Below are positions 48,902 to 58,438 of a stretch of DNA of 64,000 bases, piece after piece (the first letter of the stretch is position 1; every line of letters begins with the position of its first letter). The notes beneath the pieces were generated by a model, which was not told the origin of the DNA, did no database searches, and saw only the letters and a list, made by a program, of their open reading frames with translations. The position numbers and the translations under genes were made by a program. This DNA is from Polynucleobacter sp. MWH-Svant-W18 (GTDB lineage: Bacteria; Pseudomonadota; Gammaproteobacteria; Burkholderiales; Burkholderiaceae), in NCBI RefSeq assembly GCF_018687495.1, contig NZ_CP061293.1, forward strand, positions 620,001 to 684,000. Reading direction: 5' to 3'.

Positions 48902-51418
48902 TTATGCATTTCCAATGGAATCCGAAGATTCTATGGGTAGAAGTATTGTAAAGGTGCAGCCGACCAGCTTGGTGTGTTCAGAATCCATAATATTGGATGC
49001 CCAGAGGCGTCCGTGGTGGGATTCAATGATGGAGCGGCAAATATTCAGCCCCATGCCCATCCCATCGGTTTTGGTACTGAAAAACGGCTCAAACATGCGT
49101 TCAATCACCGATTCGGCGATGCCACCCCCAGAATCAGTTACCCGAATTCTGAGCATGGCCGGAAAAATATTGGTGTCCAAGTCAGCGCTAATCTTGACGG
49201 GTGGGGCTGACCAGCGCGAGGACAGGGGGTAGGCCTCCCGCATACTATCCAAGCCATTTTTGAGCAGGTTCACTAATACTTGCAATATCAGAACAGGATC
49301 AAGGCTAACTTCACGTAAATTTGCAGCAATATTTGATTCAATGCTTAAGCGATGACGATTGGCTTCAATTTCTACTAAGCCCACTGCGTCGTTGATGATG
49401 TCAGCTATTGAGGATGTTTTGCGTTGCGATTCACTACGCTTTACAAATCCTCTAATGCGTTGAATGATGGTACCTGCACGATGAGCCTGTTCTGAGGCTT
49501 TCTCTAGCGCTGGCAAAACTTCTTTATTTAAATTAGGATCAATATTGCCATCTAAACGCTTGGCGACACCCATGCAGTAATTTGAAATTGCAGAGAGTGG
49601 CTGATTCAATTCATGGGCAAGGGAAGAAGCCATTTCACCCATTGTGGTGAGACGACTCGTAAATTGCATCCGTTCTTCTTGTTGACGCGCTAACTCTTCA
49701 GCTTCTTTGCGGATGGTGATGTCGGTAGCAATCTGCAACTGAGCGAGCTCACCATCTACCCATGGGATCACGCGTCGACGCACCTCATACCAGTGGTTGC
49801 CATCTTCGCTGAGCTGAATTTCCTCTGACTCAGATTCTTGATATAAAAAAGAGGCGGGAATAGATGGCGCAGATTCGTGCATATCTTCAGCGATATCATG
49901 CAGCGTTTTAATGGTATTGATATCGCCTGCTAATTTAAAATGCCCTTCAGAGTCATTGCCAAAATTTTCTCGGTAGAAGCGATTCGCAAACAAAAGTTCA
50001 TTGGTTTCTAGATCCACTACGGATACCGCTGCATCTAGACCCTCGAGAACTGTGGTGAAGCGATCTTGTGAGGCCGCTAACTCTTCGCGAATCCTTTTGG
50101 GCTCAGAGATATCGATTAAAGAAGTAACCCAGCCGGTTTGTTTGCCTTTTTCATTAATTAAAGGTGCAATGAAGGTACGGGTTTCAATGAGTGTGCCATT
50201 GCGCCGCAAAATAGCTCCCTCAATACCCTTTTTGGAGACAACTTCAGAGTTCAAGGCCCGATTCATCTTCTCGGACAACTCTTCACGTCGAGCGTCTGGC
50301 CAGAAGGGGAAAGGGGGCTTCAGTCCAATGAGCTCTTCAGGGTTCCAGCCAGTCATTTCGCAGAATGCGCGATTGACATAGGTAATACGTTTATCCATAT
50401 CATGCGCACGTATACCAACTGGTGTAGAGTTTTCCATCGCATTTCGAAAGCTCGTCTCTTTACGCAAACTGGCTTCCGCCTCTTGACGAACTTGCATCTG
50501 TTTTAAGACTGACCACAAACTCCAAATCACGAAGGAACTCAACCCCAACAGCACGCCAATCAACATTCGAAAGGTTAAATTTGTTGGCGGAGGATAGGTA
50601 TCAATTCGTAAGGTCAGGTTTGGACTCAGTACTCCAATATCCAAACTCGTTTGGTTGCTAAAAGATCTTTTAGGTGTCCCGCGATCAGAGGAAATAGACA
50701 AAATGCGTTCATCATCTGCCAGCAAGGTAAAGCGGTAGTGGGCTTTTAGATCGGATGGAATAATATCCAACACTCCTTGGGTGGAGTAGAGCACAGCTAG
50801 GTATCCAATAGCCTCACCGCCCACGATATTGGGCACTACTTGCCAGAACACGATGCTGCTCTCTTTTGCCAATGGGTCCTGACTAGGAATATCCAAGCTC
50901 ATGAATTTACTAAATGCAGCTCTGCCAGTAATTTTGCTTAATTCAACCGTACTGTTTAGTGCGCTAGTGCTAGCTTGGCCATTTTGTGTATTGCCAATCC
51001 AATTACTATTCTTGCTGCCTTGTGGGGCCATCCATTGATTCTGCAGATTTTGATTCAGTGAAATGATTTTGATGATTTCATGGTTGCTTAGTGCAAGCGC
51101 CTCTGCTTGCTCAAAAGCAATTTTGTTCAGCTTGACTTGATCTTCGGTAGCAGCCAGTTCGCGATTAATACTGGTGAACGCTTCTAGATTATTGGCAAAG
51201 CGCAATTGGATGCGTTGCTTAGCAAACGACAGTTCACGAAATAGGGCGGCTTCTTGTTGATTCTTTTCTTGTAAGTGCAAAGTGCCCAGAATGATGCCCA
51301 TGACTACGGTAAAGAGCACGATGGCAATCAGGGGGGTGTAAACGAGCCTAAATCCCCGGATTTTTCGGAGCCATTTAAATGGACTAAAGAGAATGCTAAT
51401 CAAAGCCGTAAATTTCAT
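48902..51418 (-). CDS. PAS-domain sensor histidine kinase
   Basis: An 838-residue inner-membrane kinase. Two transmembrane helices (about 25-45 and 285-305) enclose a periplasmic sensor region of about 240 residues. Two PAS/PAC domains follow (about 320-450 and 450-575), then the dimerisation box MGEMASSLAHELNQPLSAIS with His602, and an HATPase domain (VNLLKNGLDSM, DSGGGI, GMGMGLNICRSI). The H-box is of the FixL/DctB type, which pairs with FixJ-like regulators. The PAS domains lack the haem-binding residues of FixL as far as I can judge, so the signal is unknown. It is divergent from aceE over about 205 bp. Confidence 0.9.
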   Translation of the reverse strand: MKFTALISILFSPFKWLRKIRGFRLVYTPLIAIVLFTVVMGIILGTLHLQEKNQQEAALFRELSFAKQRIQLRFANNLEAFTSINRELAATEDQVKLNKIAFEQAEALALSNHEIIKIISLNQNLQNQWMAPQGSKNSNWIGNTQNGQASTSALNSTVELSKITGRAAFSKFMSLDIPSQDPLAKESSIVFWQVVPNIVGGEAIGYLAVLYSTQGVLDIIPSDLKAHYRFTLLADDERILSISSDRGTPKRSFSNQTSLDIGVLSPNLTLRIDTYPPPTNLTFRMLIGVLLGLSSFVIWSLWSVLKQMQVRQEAEASLRKETSFRNAMENSTPVGIRAHDMDKRITYVNRAFCEMTGWNPEELIGLKPPFPFWPDARREELSEKMNRALNSEVVSKKGIEGAILRRNGTLIETRTFIAPLINEKGKQTGWVTSLIDISEPKRIREELAASQDRFTTVLEGLDAAVSVVDLETNELLFANRFYRENFGNDSEGHFKLAGDINTIKTLHDIAEDMHESAPSIPASFLYQESESEEIQLSEDGNHWYEVRRRVIPWVDGELAQLQIATDITIRKEAEELARQQEERMQFTSRLTTMGEMASSLAHELNQPLSAISNYCMGVAKRLDGNIDPNLNKEVLPALEKASEQAHRAGTIIQRIRGFVKRSESQRKTSSIADIINDAVGLVEIEANRHRLSIESNIAANLREVSLDPVLILQVLVNLLKNGLDSMREAYPLSSRWSAPPVKISADLDTNIFPAMLRIRVTDSGGGIAESVIERMFEPFFSTKTDGMGMGLNICRSIIESHHGRLWASNIMDSEHTKLVGCTFTILLPIESSDSIGNA

Positions 51419-51504
51419 GAATGAGGGTCATTTTGCCTGATTACGTGCTTAGAAAGCCATTTTTCCCCATTAAATCAGCATCTTATTTGCGCTGCAATAA
51501 ATTA

Positions 51505-51535
51505 CCACATTATGAGAAATATTATCATTATGTGG
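51505..51535. promoter_or_regulatory. Inverted repeat upstream of aceE (operator candidate)
   Basis: Half-sites CCACATTATGA and TCATTATGTGG (10 of 11 positions complementary) around a 9-bp spacer. It ends 8 bp before the aceE -35 element. The segment 51514-51532, read on the minus strand, also matches the Fur consensus at about 15 of 19 positions. Either a Fur site or the site of another regulator, such as the adjacent FixJ-type protein, is possible. Confidence 0.5.
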
Positions 51536-51543
51536 GAAATTGC

Positions 51544-51572
51544 TTGTTTACACCCATATACCTTCCTAGAAT
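51544..51572 (+). promoter_or_regulatory. Probable aceE promoter
   Basis: -35 TTGTTT (51544-51549) and -10 TAGAAT (51567-51572) with a 17-bp spacer, giving a leader of about 45 nt before aceE. The ribosome-binding site is TTGGAG at 51610-51615. Confidence 0.6.
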
Positions 51573-51623
51573 GTTGTCTATAAAGTTGCTACATACAAGT
51601 GAAGTACTTATTGGAGACAAGTT

Positions 51624-54320
51624 ATGGCTGCAGTTCCAGAGCAGATATTAGGTAAGCAAAATTCTCAGGATGTAGACCCTGGAGAAACCCAAGAATGGTT
51701 GCAGGCCTTAGATGGTGTCATTCATAACGAAGGCGCTGACAGAGCGGCTTACTTAATAGACCAGCAAATTTCTCATGCACGGGTCAATGGTGTCGTCCAA
51801 CCTTTCCATGCAGAAACTCCTTACATCAATACGATCCCAGTTGAGAACCAAGCTCGGTTACCTGGTGATCAAAATATTGAGCACCGCATTCGTTCCTACA
51901 CTCGGTGGAATGCAATGGCAATGGTCTTGCGTGCCAATAAAGATACAAACGTAGGCGGACACATCTCTTCTTTCCAGTCAGCAGCAACTTTATATGACGT
52001 TGGATTTAATCACTTCTGGCATGCCCCATCACCAGAACATGGTGGCGACCTAATTTTTGTTCAGGGCCACTCTGCACCAGGCGTTTACGCACGTGCTTAT
52101 ATGTTGGGCCGTTTATCAGCCGATCAGTTAAATCACTTCCGCCAAGAGGTTGGTGGCAAAGGGATTTCAAGCTATCCACACCCTTGGTTAATGCCGGACT
52201 TCTGGCAGTTCCCTACGGTATCGATGGGCCTTGGTCCGATCATGGCTATTTATCAAGCGCGTTTCATGCGTTACTTGCAAGACCGTGGCTTTATTAAGAA
52301 TGAAGGTCGCAAGGTCTGGGCATTCTTGGGCGATGGCGAAACCGATGAACCTGAATCCTTGGGCGCTATTGGTATGGCCGGCCGTGAAAAGCTAGACAAC
52401 CTCATCTTTGTGATTAACTGTAATTTGCAGCGTTTGGATGGTCCAGTACGCGGTAACGGCAGCATTATTCAAGAGCTTGAGAGTGAGTTCCGTGGCGCTG
52501 GTTGGAATGTCATCAAGGTGGTGTGGGGCGGCCATTGGGATGCCTTATTTGCGCGTGATAAAAAGGGTATCTTGATGCAACGTTTGGGCGAGATCGTTGA
52601 CGGTCAGTACCAAACTATGAAATCAAAGAATGGTGCCTATGTCCGTGAGACCGTTTTCAATACGCCAGAGCTCAAAGCTTTAGTAAGTGATTGGAGTGAT
52701 GATGAAATTTGGCAACTTAATCGTGGTGGTCATGATCCGCATAAAGTCTATGCAGCCTTTCATGCAGCGGTAAATCACAAAAATCAACCTACCGTTATTT
52801 TGGCTCACACCATTAAAGGTTACGGTATGGGTGGCTCCGGTGAGGCAATGAATATTGCGCACCAAGCGAAGAAGATGAACGACGACGACGTTCGCCGATT
52901 CCGCGATCGTTTTGAAATTCCCGTTAAAGACGAAGACCTTGATGAGATGCCTTTAGTTAGCTTTGCTGAAGGCAGCCCTGAATTGGAGTACATGAAGGCG
53001 CGCCGCCAAGAGTTAGGCGGTTACTTGCCGCAGCGTCGAACCAAGGCAGAGAGTTTGCCTGTACCAGCATTAGATGCATTTGCACCATTGTTGGAAGCAA
53101 CTACTGAGGGTCGCGAGATCTCCACTACGATGGCTTTTGTCCGCATGCTCAATACTGTGGTGCGAGATAAAACCATTGGTAAGCGTGTAGTGCCGATTGT
53201 TCCAGATGAGTCCCGTACCTTTGGTATGGAAGGCATGTTCCGCCAACTCGGCATTTGGAACCAATTAGGCCAGCTTTACACCCCAGAAGATCACGATCAA
53301 TTGATGTTCTATAAAGAGGATAAGACTGGTCAGATCTTGCAAGAGGGTATTAACGAAGCGGGTGGTATGTGCGATTGGATCGCCGCTGCAACTTCTTACT
53401 CTACACATGGCGTGCCCATGTTGCCTTTCTATATCTTCTACTCGATGTTTGGTTTTCAGCGTATCGGCGACTTAGCCTGGGCGGCTGGTGATATGCGTAG
53501 CCGCGGCTTCTTGTTAGGCGGTACTGCGGGTAGAACCACCTTAAACGGCGAAGGCTTGCAACACGAAGATGGTCACAGTCATCTTTGGAGTGGCGCAGTG
53601 CCAAACTGCATCAGCTACGACCCAACTTTCTCGTTTGAATTAGCAGTAGTGATTCAGGATGGTATGCGTCGTATGTTGGAAGTGCAGGAGGACGTTTATT
53701 ACTACGTCACATTGATGAATGAGAACTATGCACATCCAGCGATGCCTAAAGGTGCTGAAAAAGACATCATTAAAGGAATGTACAAGCTCAAGTCAGTTGG
53801 TGACGATAAAGCGAAGTTGCGCGTTCAGCTCCTTGGTTCTGGCACCATCTTCCGTGAAGTGATTGAGGCTGCTGAGTTATTGCAAAAAGATTGGGGTGTA
53901 GCATCGGATTTATGGGGTTGCCCAAGTTTTACTGAGTTGGGTCGCAATTGGAATGCAGTACACCGCTCCAACTTGCTCAACCCAACTGCGGCGCCAGCTT
54001 TGTCCCATGTGGAAAAGTGCCTCAAAGATACTTCTGGCCCTGTGATTGCTGCAACCGACTACGTCCGTTTGTTTGCTGAGCAAATTCGTCCAGCAATTCA
54101 GCACCTAGGTCGCCGCTACGAAGTATTGGGTACGGATGGCTTTGGTCGTTCTGATACCCGTGAAAAACTCCGTGACTTCTTCGAAGTGGATCGTCGCTGG
54201 GTGGTTGTGACTGCCTTGAGATCTTTGGTGGATGCAGGCCAGATGGATCGTCAAAAACTGGCTGAAGCGATCAAGAAGTATGGCATCGACACTACTAAAC
54301 CAAACCCAATGACGGTTTAA
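51624..54320 (+). CDS. aceE: Pyruvate dehydrogenase E1 component, homodimeric type
   Basis: Decarboxylates pyruvate with thiamine diphosphate and passes the acetyl group to the E2 lipoyl domain. 898 residues is the length of the homodimeric proteobacterial E1. The ThDP motif begins at GDGETDEPESLGAIGMA and ends with NCNLQRLDGPVRGNG. HISSFQSAATLYDVGFNHFW and GGTAGRTTLNGEGLQHEDGH are also typical. The ATG at 51624 has GGAG 8 nt upstream. The order aceE-aceF-lpdA gives the full complex in one operon, and expression is probably set by the region shared with the divergent kinase gene. Confidence 0.97.
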   Translation: MAAVPEQILGKQNSQDVDPGETQEWLQALDGVIHNEGADRAAYLIDQQISHARVNGVVQPFHAETPYINTIPVENQARLPGDQNIEHRIRSYTRWNAMAMVLRANKDTNVGGHISSFQSAATLYDVGFNHFWHAPSPEHGGDLIFVQGHSAPGVYARAYMLGRLSADQLNHFRQEVGGKGISSYPHPWLMPDFWQFPTVSMGLGPIMAIYQARFMRYLQDRGFIKNEGRKVWAFLGDGETDEPESLGAIGMAGREKLDNLIFVINCNLQRLDGPVRGNGSIIQELESEFRGAGWNVIKVVWGGHWDALFARDKKGILMQRLGEIVDGQYQTMKSKNGAYVRETVFNTPELKALVSDWSDDEIWQLNRGGHDPHKVYAAFHAAVNHKNQPTVILAHTIKGYGMGGSGEAMNIAHQAKKMNDDDVRRFRDRFEIPVKDEDLDEMPLVSFAEGSPELEYMKARRQELGGYLPQRRTKAESLPVPALDAFAPLLEATTEGREISTTMAFVRMLNTVVRDKTIGKRVVPIVPDESRTFGMEGMFRQLGIWNQLGQLYTPEDHDQLMFYKEDKTGQILQEGINEAGGMCDWIAAATSYSTHGVPMLPFYIFYSMFGFQRIGDLAWAAGDMRSRGFLLGGTAGRTTLNGEGLQHEDGHSHLWSGAVPNCISYDPTFSFELAVVIQDGMRRMLEVQEDVYYYVTLMNENYAHPAMPKGAEKDIIKGMYKLKSVGDDKAKLRVQLLGSGTIFREVIEAAELLQKDWGVASDLWGCPSFTELGRNWNAVHRSNLLNPTAAPALSHVEKCLKDTSGPVIAATDYVRLFAEQIRPAIQHLGRRYEVLGTDGFGRSDTREKLRDFFEVDRRWVVVTALRSLVDAGQMDRQKLAEAIKKYGIDTTKPNPMTV

Positions 54321-54334
54321 AACGAGATCAATTC

Positions 54335-55924
54335 ATGAGTCAAATAATCGAAATCAAAGTCCCCGATATTGGTGACTATAAAGATGTGCCTGTTATTGAA
54401 GTGTTGGTGAAGGCCGGCGACAAGATTGAGAAAGAGCAATCTATCGTTGTACTGGAGTCTGATAAAGCAACGATGGATGTTCCCTCATCCCACTCTGGGC
54501 TTGTGAAAGAAGTGAAGGTCAAAGTGGGTGACAGCCTCTCTGAAGGATCTGTTGTGATCACTTTGGAAGAGGGCGCTACAGCGGCTACTCCAGCTCAAGC
54601 AGCCCCTGCTCCAGTTGCAAGCCCTGCAAGTTCTGGTGGTACACCTATGGAGATCAAAGTCCCCGATATTGGTGACTATAAAGATGTACCCGTGATTGAA
54701 GTGTTGGTGAAGGCCGGCGACAAGATTGAGAAAGAGCAATCTATCGTTGTACTGGAGTCTGATAAAGCCACTATGGATGTTCCTTCAACACACTCCGGCG
54801 TTGTTAAGGAAGTCAAAGTGAAAGTCGGCGACAACCTATCTGAGGGATCAGTGGTCTTGATTCTGGAAGGTGGATCTTCAGCTGCTGCCCCTGTAAGTGC
54901 ACCAGCTGCAACTACAGCACCTGCACCCACTAAGGCAGTTGAGCCTCCAATTGTTCGTGCTCCAGCACCGCCTCCGGTGAGCAATGTAGCCCCAGCGGTG
55001 GATGCTGCGTTAAGTCATGCAAGTCCATCCGTACGTAAATTTGCGCGTGAGTTGGGCGTGACCATTACTCAGGTTAAGGGATCTGGCCCTAAGGGGCGCA
55101 TTACTCAGGAAGATGTACAAGCTTTTGTGAAAGCCGCAATGAGTGGTGGCGCTACCAGTGCCTCAGCATCCAGTGGTGGCAGCTTGGGCGGTCTCAATTT
55201 GATCCCATGGCCAAAAGTGGATTTCACAAAGTTTGGTGAAATTGAGCGTCAACCCTTAAATCGAATTAAGAAGCTTACTGCAGCGAACCTTGGCCGCAAT
55301 TGGGTGATGATTCCTGCGGTAACTTATCACGAGGATGCAGACATTACTGATTTGGAGGCATTCCGTGTGCTTACCAATAAAGAGAATGAAAAGAAGGGTG
55401 TCAAGATTACGATGCTCGCATTCTTAATGAAGGCTGCAGTTGCTGCTTTGAAGAAATATCCCGAGTTCAATAGCTCGCTCGATGGCGATGATCTAATTCT
55501 CAAAAAATATTTCAATATCGGCTTTGCTGCAGACACGCCAACGGGATTGGTTGTGCCGGTAATTAAAGACGCAGATAAAAAAGGTATCTTTGAGTTGGCT
55601 AAAGAGACTTCTGAGCTGGCTGCGCTTGCCCGTGATGGTAAGTTAAAGCCTGATCAGATGCAGGGCGCGAGCTTTACGATCTCCTCTTTAGGTGGCATTG
55701 GAGGAACTTACTTCTCTCCAATTGTGAATGCTCCTGAAGTCGCTATTCTGGGCGTTAGCAAAGCTGCCATGAAACCCGTTTGGGATGGTAAGCAATTTGT
55801 GCCACGTCTGATTTGCCCATTATCACTCTCTGCTGATCATCGCGTGATTGATGGCGCATTAGCAACTCGCTTCAATGTGTATATTGCACAACTTTTAGCC
55901 GACTTCCGTCGTGCTTCGCTGTAA
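54335..55924 (+). CDS. aceF: Dihydrolipoamide acetyltransferase (E2), two lipoyl domains
   Basis: The core of the pyruvate dehydrogenase complex. Lipoyl domain 1 is about residues 3-79 (Lys44 in ESDKATMD) and domain 2 about 105-180 (Lys144 in the same motif), each followed by an Ala/Pro-rich linker. The E1/E3-binding domain is about 228-265 (ASPSVRKFARELGVTI), and the catalytic domain ends in SLSADHRVIDGALATRF with the catalytic His-Asp. The two lipoyl domains are coded by segments exactly 300 bp apart that are nearly identical over about 130 bp. It lies 14 bp after aceE. Confidence 0.96.
   Translation: MSQIIEIKVPDIGDYKDVPVIEVLVKAGDKIEKEQSIVVLESDKATMDVPSSHSGLVKEVKVKVGDSLSEGSVVITLEEGATAATPAQAAPAPVASPASSGGTPMEIKVPDIGDYKDVPVIEVLVKAGDKIEKEQSIVVLESDKATMDVPSTHSGVVKEVKVKVGDNLSEGSVVLILEGGSSAAAPVSAPAATTAPAPTKAVEPPIVRAPAPPPVSNVAPAVDAALSHASPSVRKFARELGVTITQVKGSGPKGRITQEDVQAFVKAAMSGGATSASASSGGSLGGLNLIPWPKVDFTKFGEIERQPLNRIKKLTAANLGRNWVMIPAVTYHEDADITDLEAFRVLTNKENEKKGVKITMLAFLMKAAVAALKKYPEFNSSLDGDDLILKKYFNIGFAADTPTGLVVPVIKDADKKGIFELAKETSELAALARDGKLKPDQMQGASFTISSLGGIGGTYFSPIVNAPEVAILGVSKAAMKPVWDGKQFVPRLICPLSLSADHRVIDGALATRFNVYIAQLLADFRRASL
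54351..54480 (+). repeat. Direct repeat copy 1 in aceF (lipoyl domain 1)
   Basis: This stretch matches 54651-54780, exactly 300 bp downstream, with about five mismatches. After position 54480 the two copies diverge clearly, although they still code for similar protein. This looks like a homogenised tract. Confidence 0.85.
54651..54780 (+). repeat. Direct repeat copy 2 in aceF (lipoyl domain 2)
   Basis: Second copy of the tract described at 54351. The mismatches fall at the GTGCCTGTT/GTACCCGTG and GCAACG/GCCACT codons and are mostly synonymous. Confidence 0.85.
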
Positions 55925-55933
55925 GGAGAATTT

Positions 55934-57721
55934 ATGGCTAAGCAAATGATCCTCGTGCCTGATATTGGCGATTATTCTGATGTTCCAGTAATTGAAGTGC
56001 TGGTTAAAGTTGGTGATGTAGTTGAAAAAGAGCAGCCACTGTTAGTGCTCGAATCTGATAAGGCGACGATGGAAGTTCCAGCTGACGCTGCGGGAACCGT
56101 CACTAGCATTTCAGTAAAGTTGGGTGACAAGGTTAGTAAAGGCACAGTGATTGCTGAGATTGAGGCAAGTGCTGCTGCCCCTGTAGCTAAGCCTGCTGCT
56201 GTGGCTGCACCAGCTGCCACTTCATCTACTCCTGCTGCGGCTCCAGCCCCAGCCCCCGTTGCTGGTCAATACAGTGGCAAAGTGGATCATGAATGTGAAG
56301 TATTGGTACTCGGTGCGGGCCCTGGTGGCTATAGCACGGCATTTAGAAGTGCTGATTTGGGTATGAATACTGTTTTAGTAGAGCGTTACGCTACCTTGGG
56401 TGGCGTGTGCTTGAACGTTGGCTGTATTCCCTCAAAAGCTTTGCTGCATACCACTGCGGTGATGGATGAAGTCAAAACCATGTCTAAGCATGGCATCACT
56501 TTTGGTGAACCCAAGATCGAGATTGATCAACTGCGTGGCTATAAAGATTCTGTGATTGCTAAATTGACCGGTGGATTGGCTGGTATGGCAAAAGCCCGTA
56601 AGGTCAAAACCGTGCGTGGCTTAGGACGATTTTTAGACGCTCATCACGTTGAAGTGGAATTAACCAATGGCACTGGTCAAGACCTGACTGGCCAAAAAGA
56701 AGTAGTGCGCTTTCAGAAGGCCATTATTGCTGCAGGCAGTCAGCCTGTGAAATTGCCATTCTTGCCAGAAGATCCCCGAATTGTGGATAGTACTGGCGCT
56801 TTATTACTCAAGAGTATTCCGAAGCGCATGCTCGTGATTGGCGGTGGCATTATTGGTTTAGAGATGGCAACCGTGTACAGCACGCTTGGTTCACGCATTG
56901 ATATTGCAGAGATGATGGATGGTCTGATGGCTGGTGCTGATCGCGACCTAGAAAAAGTCTGGGAGAAGTTTAATGCCGGACGCTTTGAAAAAGTCATGCT
57001 GAAGACGCGCGCTGCTAAAGCGGAAGTGAAATCGGATGGCATTCAAGTGACTTTTGAAGGCGAGAATGCCCCAGCAGAACCACAAACATATGATTTGGTA
57101 TTGGTGGCGGTAGGTCGGACTCCAAATGGTAAGAAGATTGATGCGGGCAAGGCCGGTGTTCAGGTGGACGAGCGGGGCTTCATTTCAGTGGATAAACAAA
57201 TGCGCACCAATGTGCAAAATATCTTTGCTATTGGGGATATTGTTGGTCAACCCATGTTGGCACACAAAGCAGTGCATGAAGGTCATGTCGCTGCTGAAGC
57301 TGCAGCGGGTGAAAAGTCTTACTTTGATGCCAAGCAAATCCCATCCGTTGCCTATACAGACCCTGAGGTAGCTTGGGCTGGTTTAACTGAGGAGCAGTGT
57401 AAAGCTCAAGGCATTGCCTACGAGAAGGGGCTCTTCCCATGGGCTGCAAGTGGTCGTGCAATTGCAAATGGTCGTGATGAAGGTTTCACCAAATTGATAT
57501 TTGATGCAGCCACCCATCGCATTATTGGTGGCGGTATTGTCGGAACCCACGCAGGTGATCTGATAGGTGAAGTCTGCTTAGCCATCGAGATGGGTGCTGA
57601 TGCGGTAGATATTGGCAAAACTATTCATCCACATCCCACGCTAGGTGAGTCTGTGGGTCTGGCAGCTGAAGCAGCGCATGGGCACTGTACAGATTTACCA
57701 CCAGTGAAGAAGAAGTCCTAA
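55934..57721 (+). CDS. lpdA: Dihydrolipoamide dehydrogenase (E3) with N-terminal lipoyl domain
   Basis: Reoxidises the dihydrolipoyl groups of E2 and reduces NAD+. 595 residues: an N-terminal lipoyl domain (about 3-78, Lys in ESDKATMEVP) and an Ala/Pro linker are fused to the flavoprotein. The FAD motif is VLGAGPGGYSTAF, the redox disulfide is GGVCLNVGCIPSK, the NAD motif is VIGGGIIGLEMA, and the C-terminal active-site His lies in HPHPTLGES. Lipoyl-E3 fusions are known in Burkholderiales and Neisseria. AAGGAG precedes the ATG by 6 nt, and a strong terminator follows. Confidence 0.96.
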   Translation: MAKQMILVPDIGDYSDVPVIEVLVKVGDVVEKEQPLLVLESDKATMEVPADAAGTVTSISVKLGDKVSKGTVIAEIEASAAAPVAKPAAVAAPAATSSTPAAAPAPAPVAGQYSGKVDHECEVLVLGAGPGGYSTAFRSADLGMNTVLVERYATLGGVCLNVGCIPSKALLHTTAVMDEVKTMSKHGITFGEPKIEIDQLRGYKDSVIAKLTGGLAGMAKARKVKTVRGLGRFLDAHHVEVELTNGTGQDLTGQKEVVRFQKAIIAAGSQPVKLPFLPEDPRIVDSTGALLLKSIPKRMLVIGGGIIGLEMATVYSTLGSRIDIAEMMDGLMAGADRDLEKVWEKFNAGRFEKVMLKTRAAKAEVKSDGIQVTFEGENAPAEPQTYDLVLVAVGRTPNGKKIDAGKAGVQVDERGFISVDKQMRTNVQNIFAIGDIVGQPMLAHKAVHEGHVAAEAAAGEKSYFDAKQIPSVAYTDPEVAWAGLTEEQCKAQGIAYEKGLFPWAASGRAIANGRDEGFTKLIFDAATHRIIGGGIVGTHAGDLIGEVCLAIEMGADAVDIGKTIHPHPTLGESVGLAAEAAHGHCTDLPPVKKKS

Positions 57722-57743
57722 ATAGCTGAGCCAGTTCAAAAGA

Positions 57744-57769
57744 AAAAGCCCCGAGTAATCGGGGCTTTT
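57744..57769. terminator. Bidirectional terminator between lpdA and the phasin gene
   Basis: A perfect 11-bp stem, AAAAGCCCCGA/TCGGGGCTTTT, with a GTAA loop. It serves the aceE-aceF-lpdA operon on the plus strand and the phasin gene on the minus strand. Confidence 0.88.
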
Positions 57770-57791
57770 GCATTACAGGAGATCAGGTAAA

Positions 57792-58346
57792 TTATTTCTT
57801 TTTTGCAGCTTTCGTTGCGGTATCTGCAGCTTTCATCACAGTGTCAGTAGCCGTGCTGAGATTTGTTTGTGCTACCTCAACCGCGTGCTTCACTGCTTTC
57901 TGGCTAGTTTCAAACACATTGTTTGCAGAAGCAATTGCTTGCTTCATTGCCTGCACCGCTGCATCGGAACCGGCGGGGGCATTCTTCGTCCACTCTTCTA
58001 CCAATGCATTGATTTTTTCTTGACCTGCTTGAAATTCTTTTTCAGCAGACTTAGTGAAGTTGTTTTGAGTCTCATGAGCCAACTCGTACAAGTGGCGGCT
58101 ATAAGCCATAATTTTCTCTGCCATAGGCTGCACTGCTTCAGCTTGATGGGCTAAGAGCTGCTGGATATCTTTAACTTCTAAAGCTTTTCTTGCGCTAGTC
58201 ATGCTGTCGCTCAAACTTTGTTTGGCAATATGCATATTGAGTTCAACGAGTTTCTCAATACTCTGGAGCGCTTGATTGGTCAAACCACTCAAGGTTTCTA
58301 AATTGGCTTTTTGCGCTGCTGCGATTTGTTCTGGTGTTAAGTTCAT
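57792..58346 (-). CDS. phaP: Phasin family protein
   Basis: A 184-residue helical protein that coats polyhydroxyalkanoate granules. The N-terminus NLTPEQIAAAQKANLETLSGL with the following LVELNMHIAKQSL is characteristic of the betaproteobacterial PhaP family. The C-terminus is an Ala/Lys/Thr-rich stretch ending ATKAAKKK, like the PhaP/PhaM tails that touch DNA or PHB. The ATG at 58346 has AAGGGA upstream; an ATG five codons earlier would overlap that site. A TGC-N3-GCA element lies about 95 bp upstream. PHB synthesis genes are not in this window. Confidence 0.9.
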   Translation of the reverse strand: MNLTPEQIAAAQKANLETLSGLTNQALQSIEKLVELNMHIAKQSLSDSMTSARKALEVKDIQQLLAHQAEAVQPMAEKIMAYSRHLYELAHETQNNFTKSAEKEFQAGQEKINALVEEWTKNAPAGSDAAVQAMKQAIASANNVFETSQKAVKHAVEVAQTNLSTATDTVMKAADTATKAAKKK

Positions 58347-58438
58347 TTCAATCCCTTTCATTTGGATTTGCGTTCAATTTTCGCTTGAGGTCTATGTCTG
58401 ACTGTATAGGGTTTGGAGGAATTTTACATCATTAATAT

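Noticed and set aside
51421-51651. A 76-codon plus-strand ORF between the kinase gene and aceE
   Set aside because: It spans the inverted repeat and the aceE promoter, has no ribosome-binding site and overlaps the aceE start in another frame.
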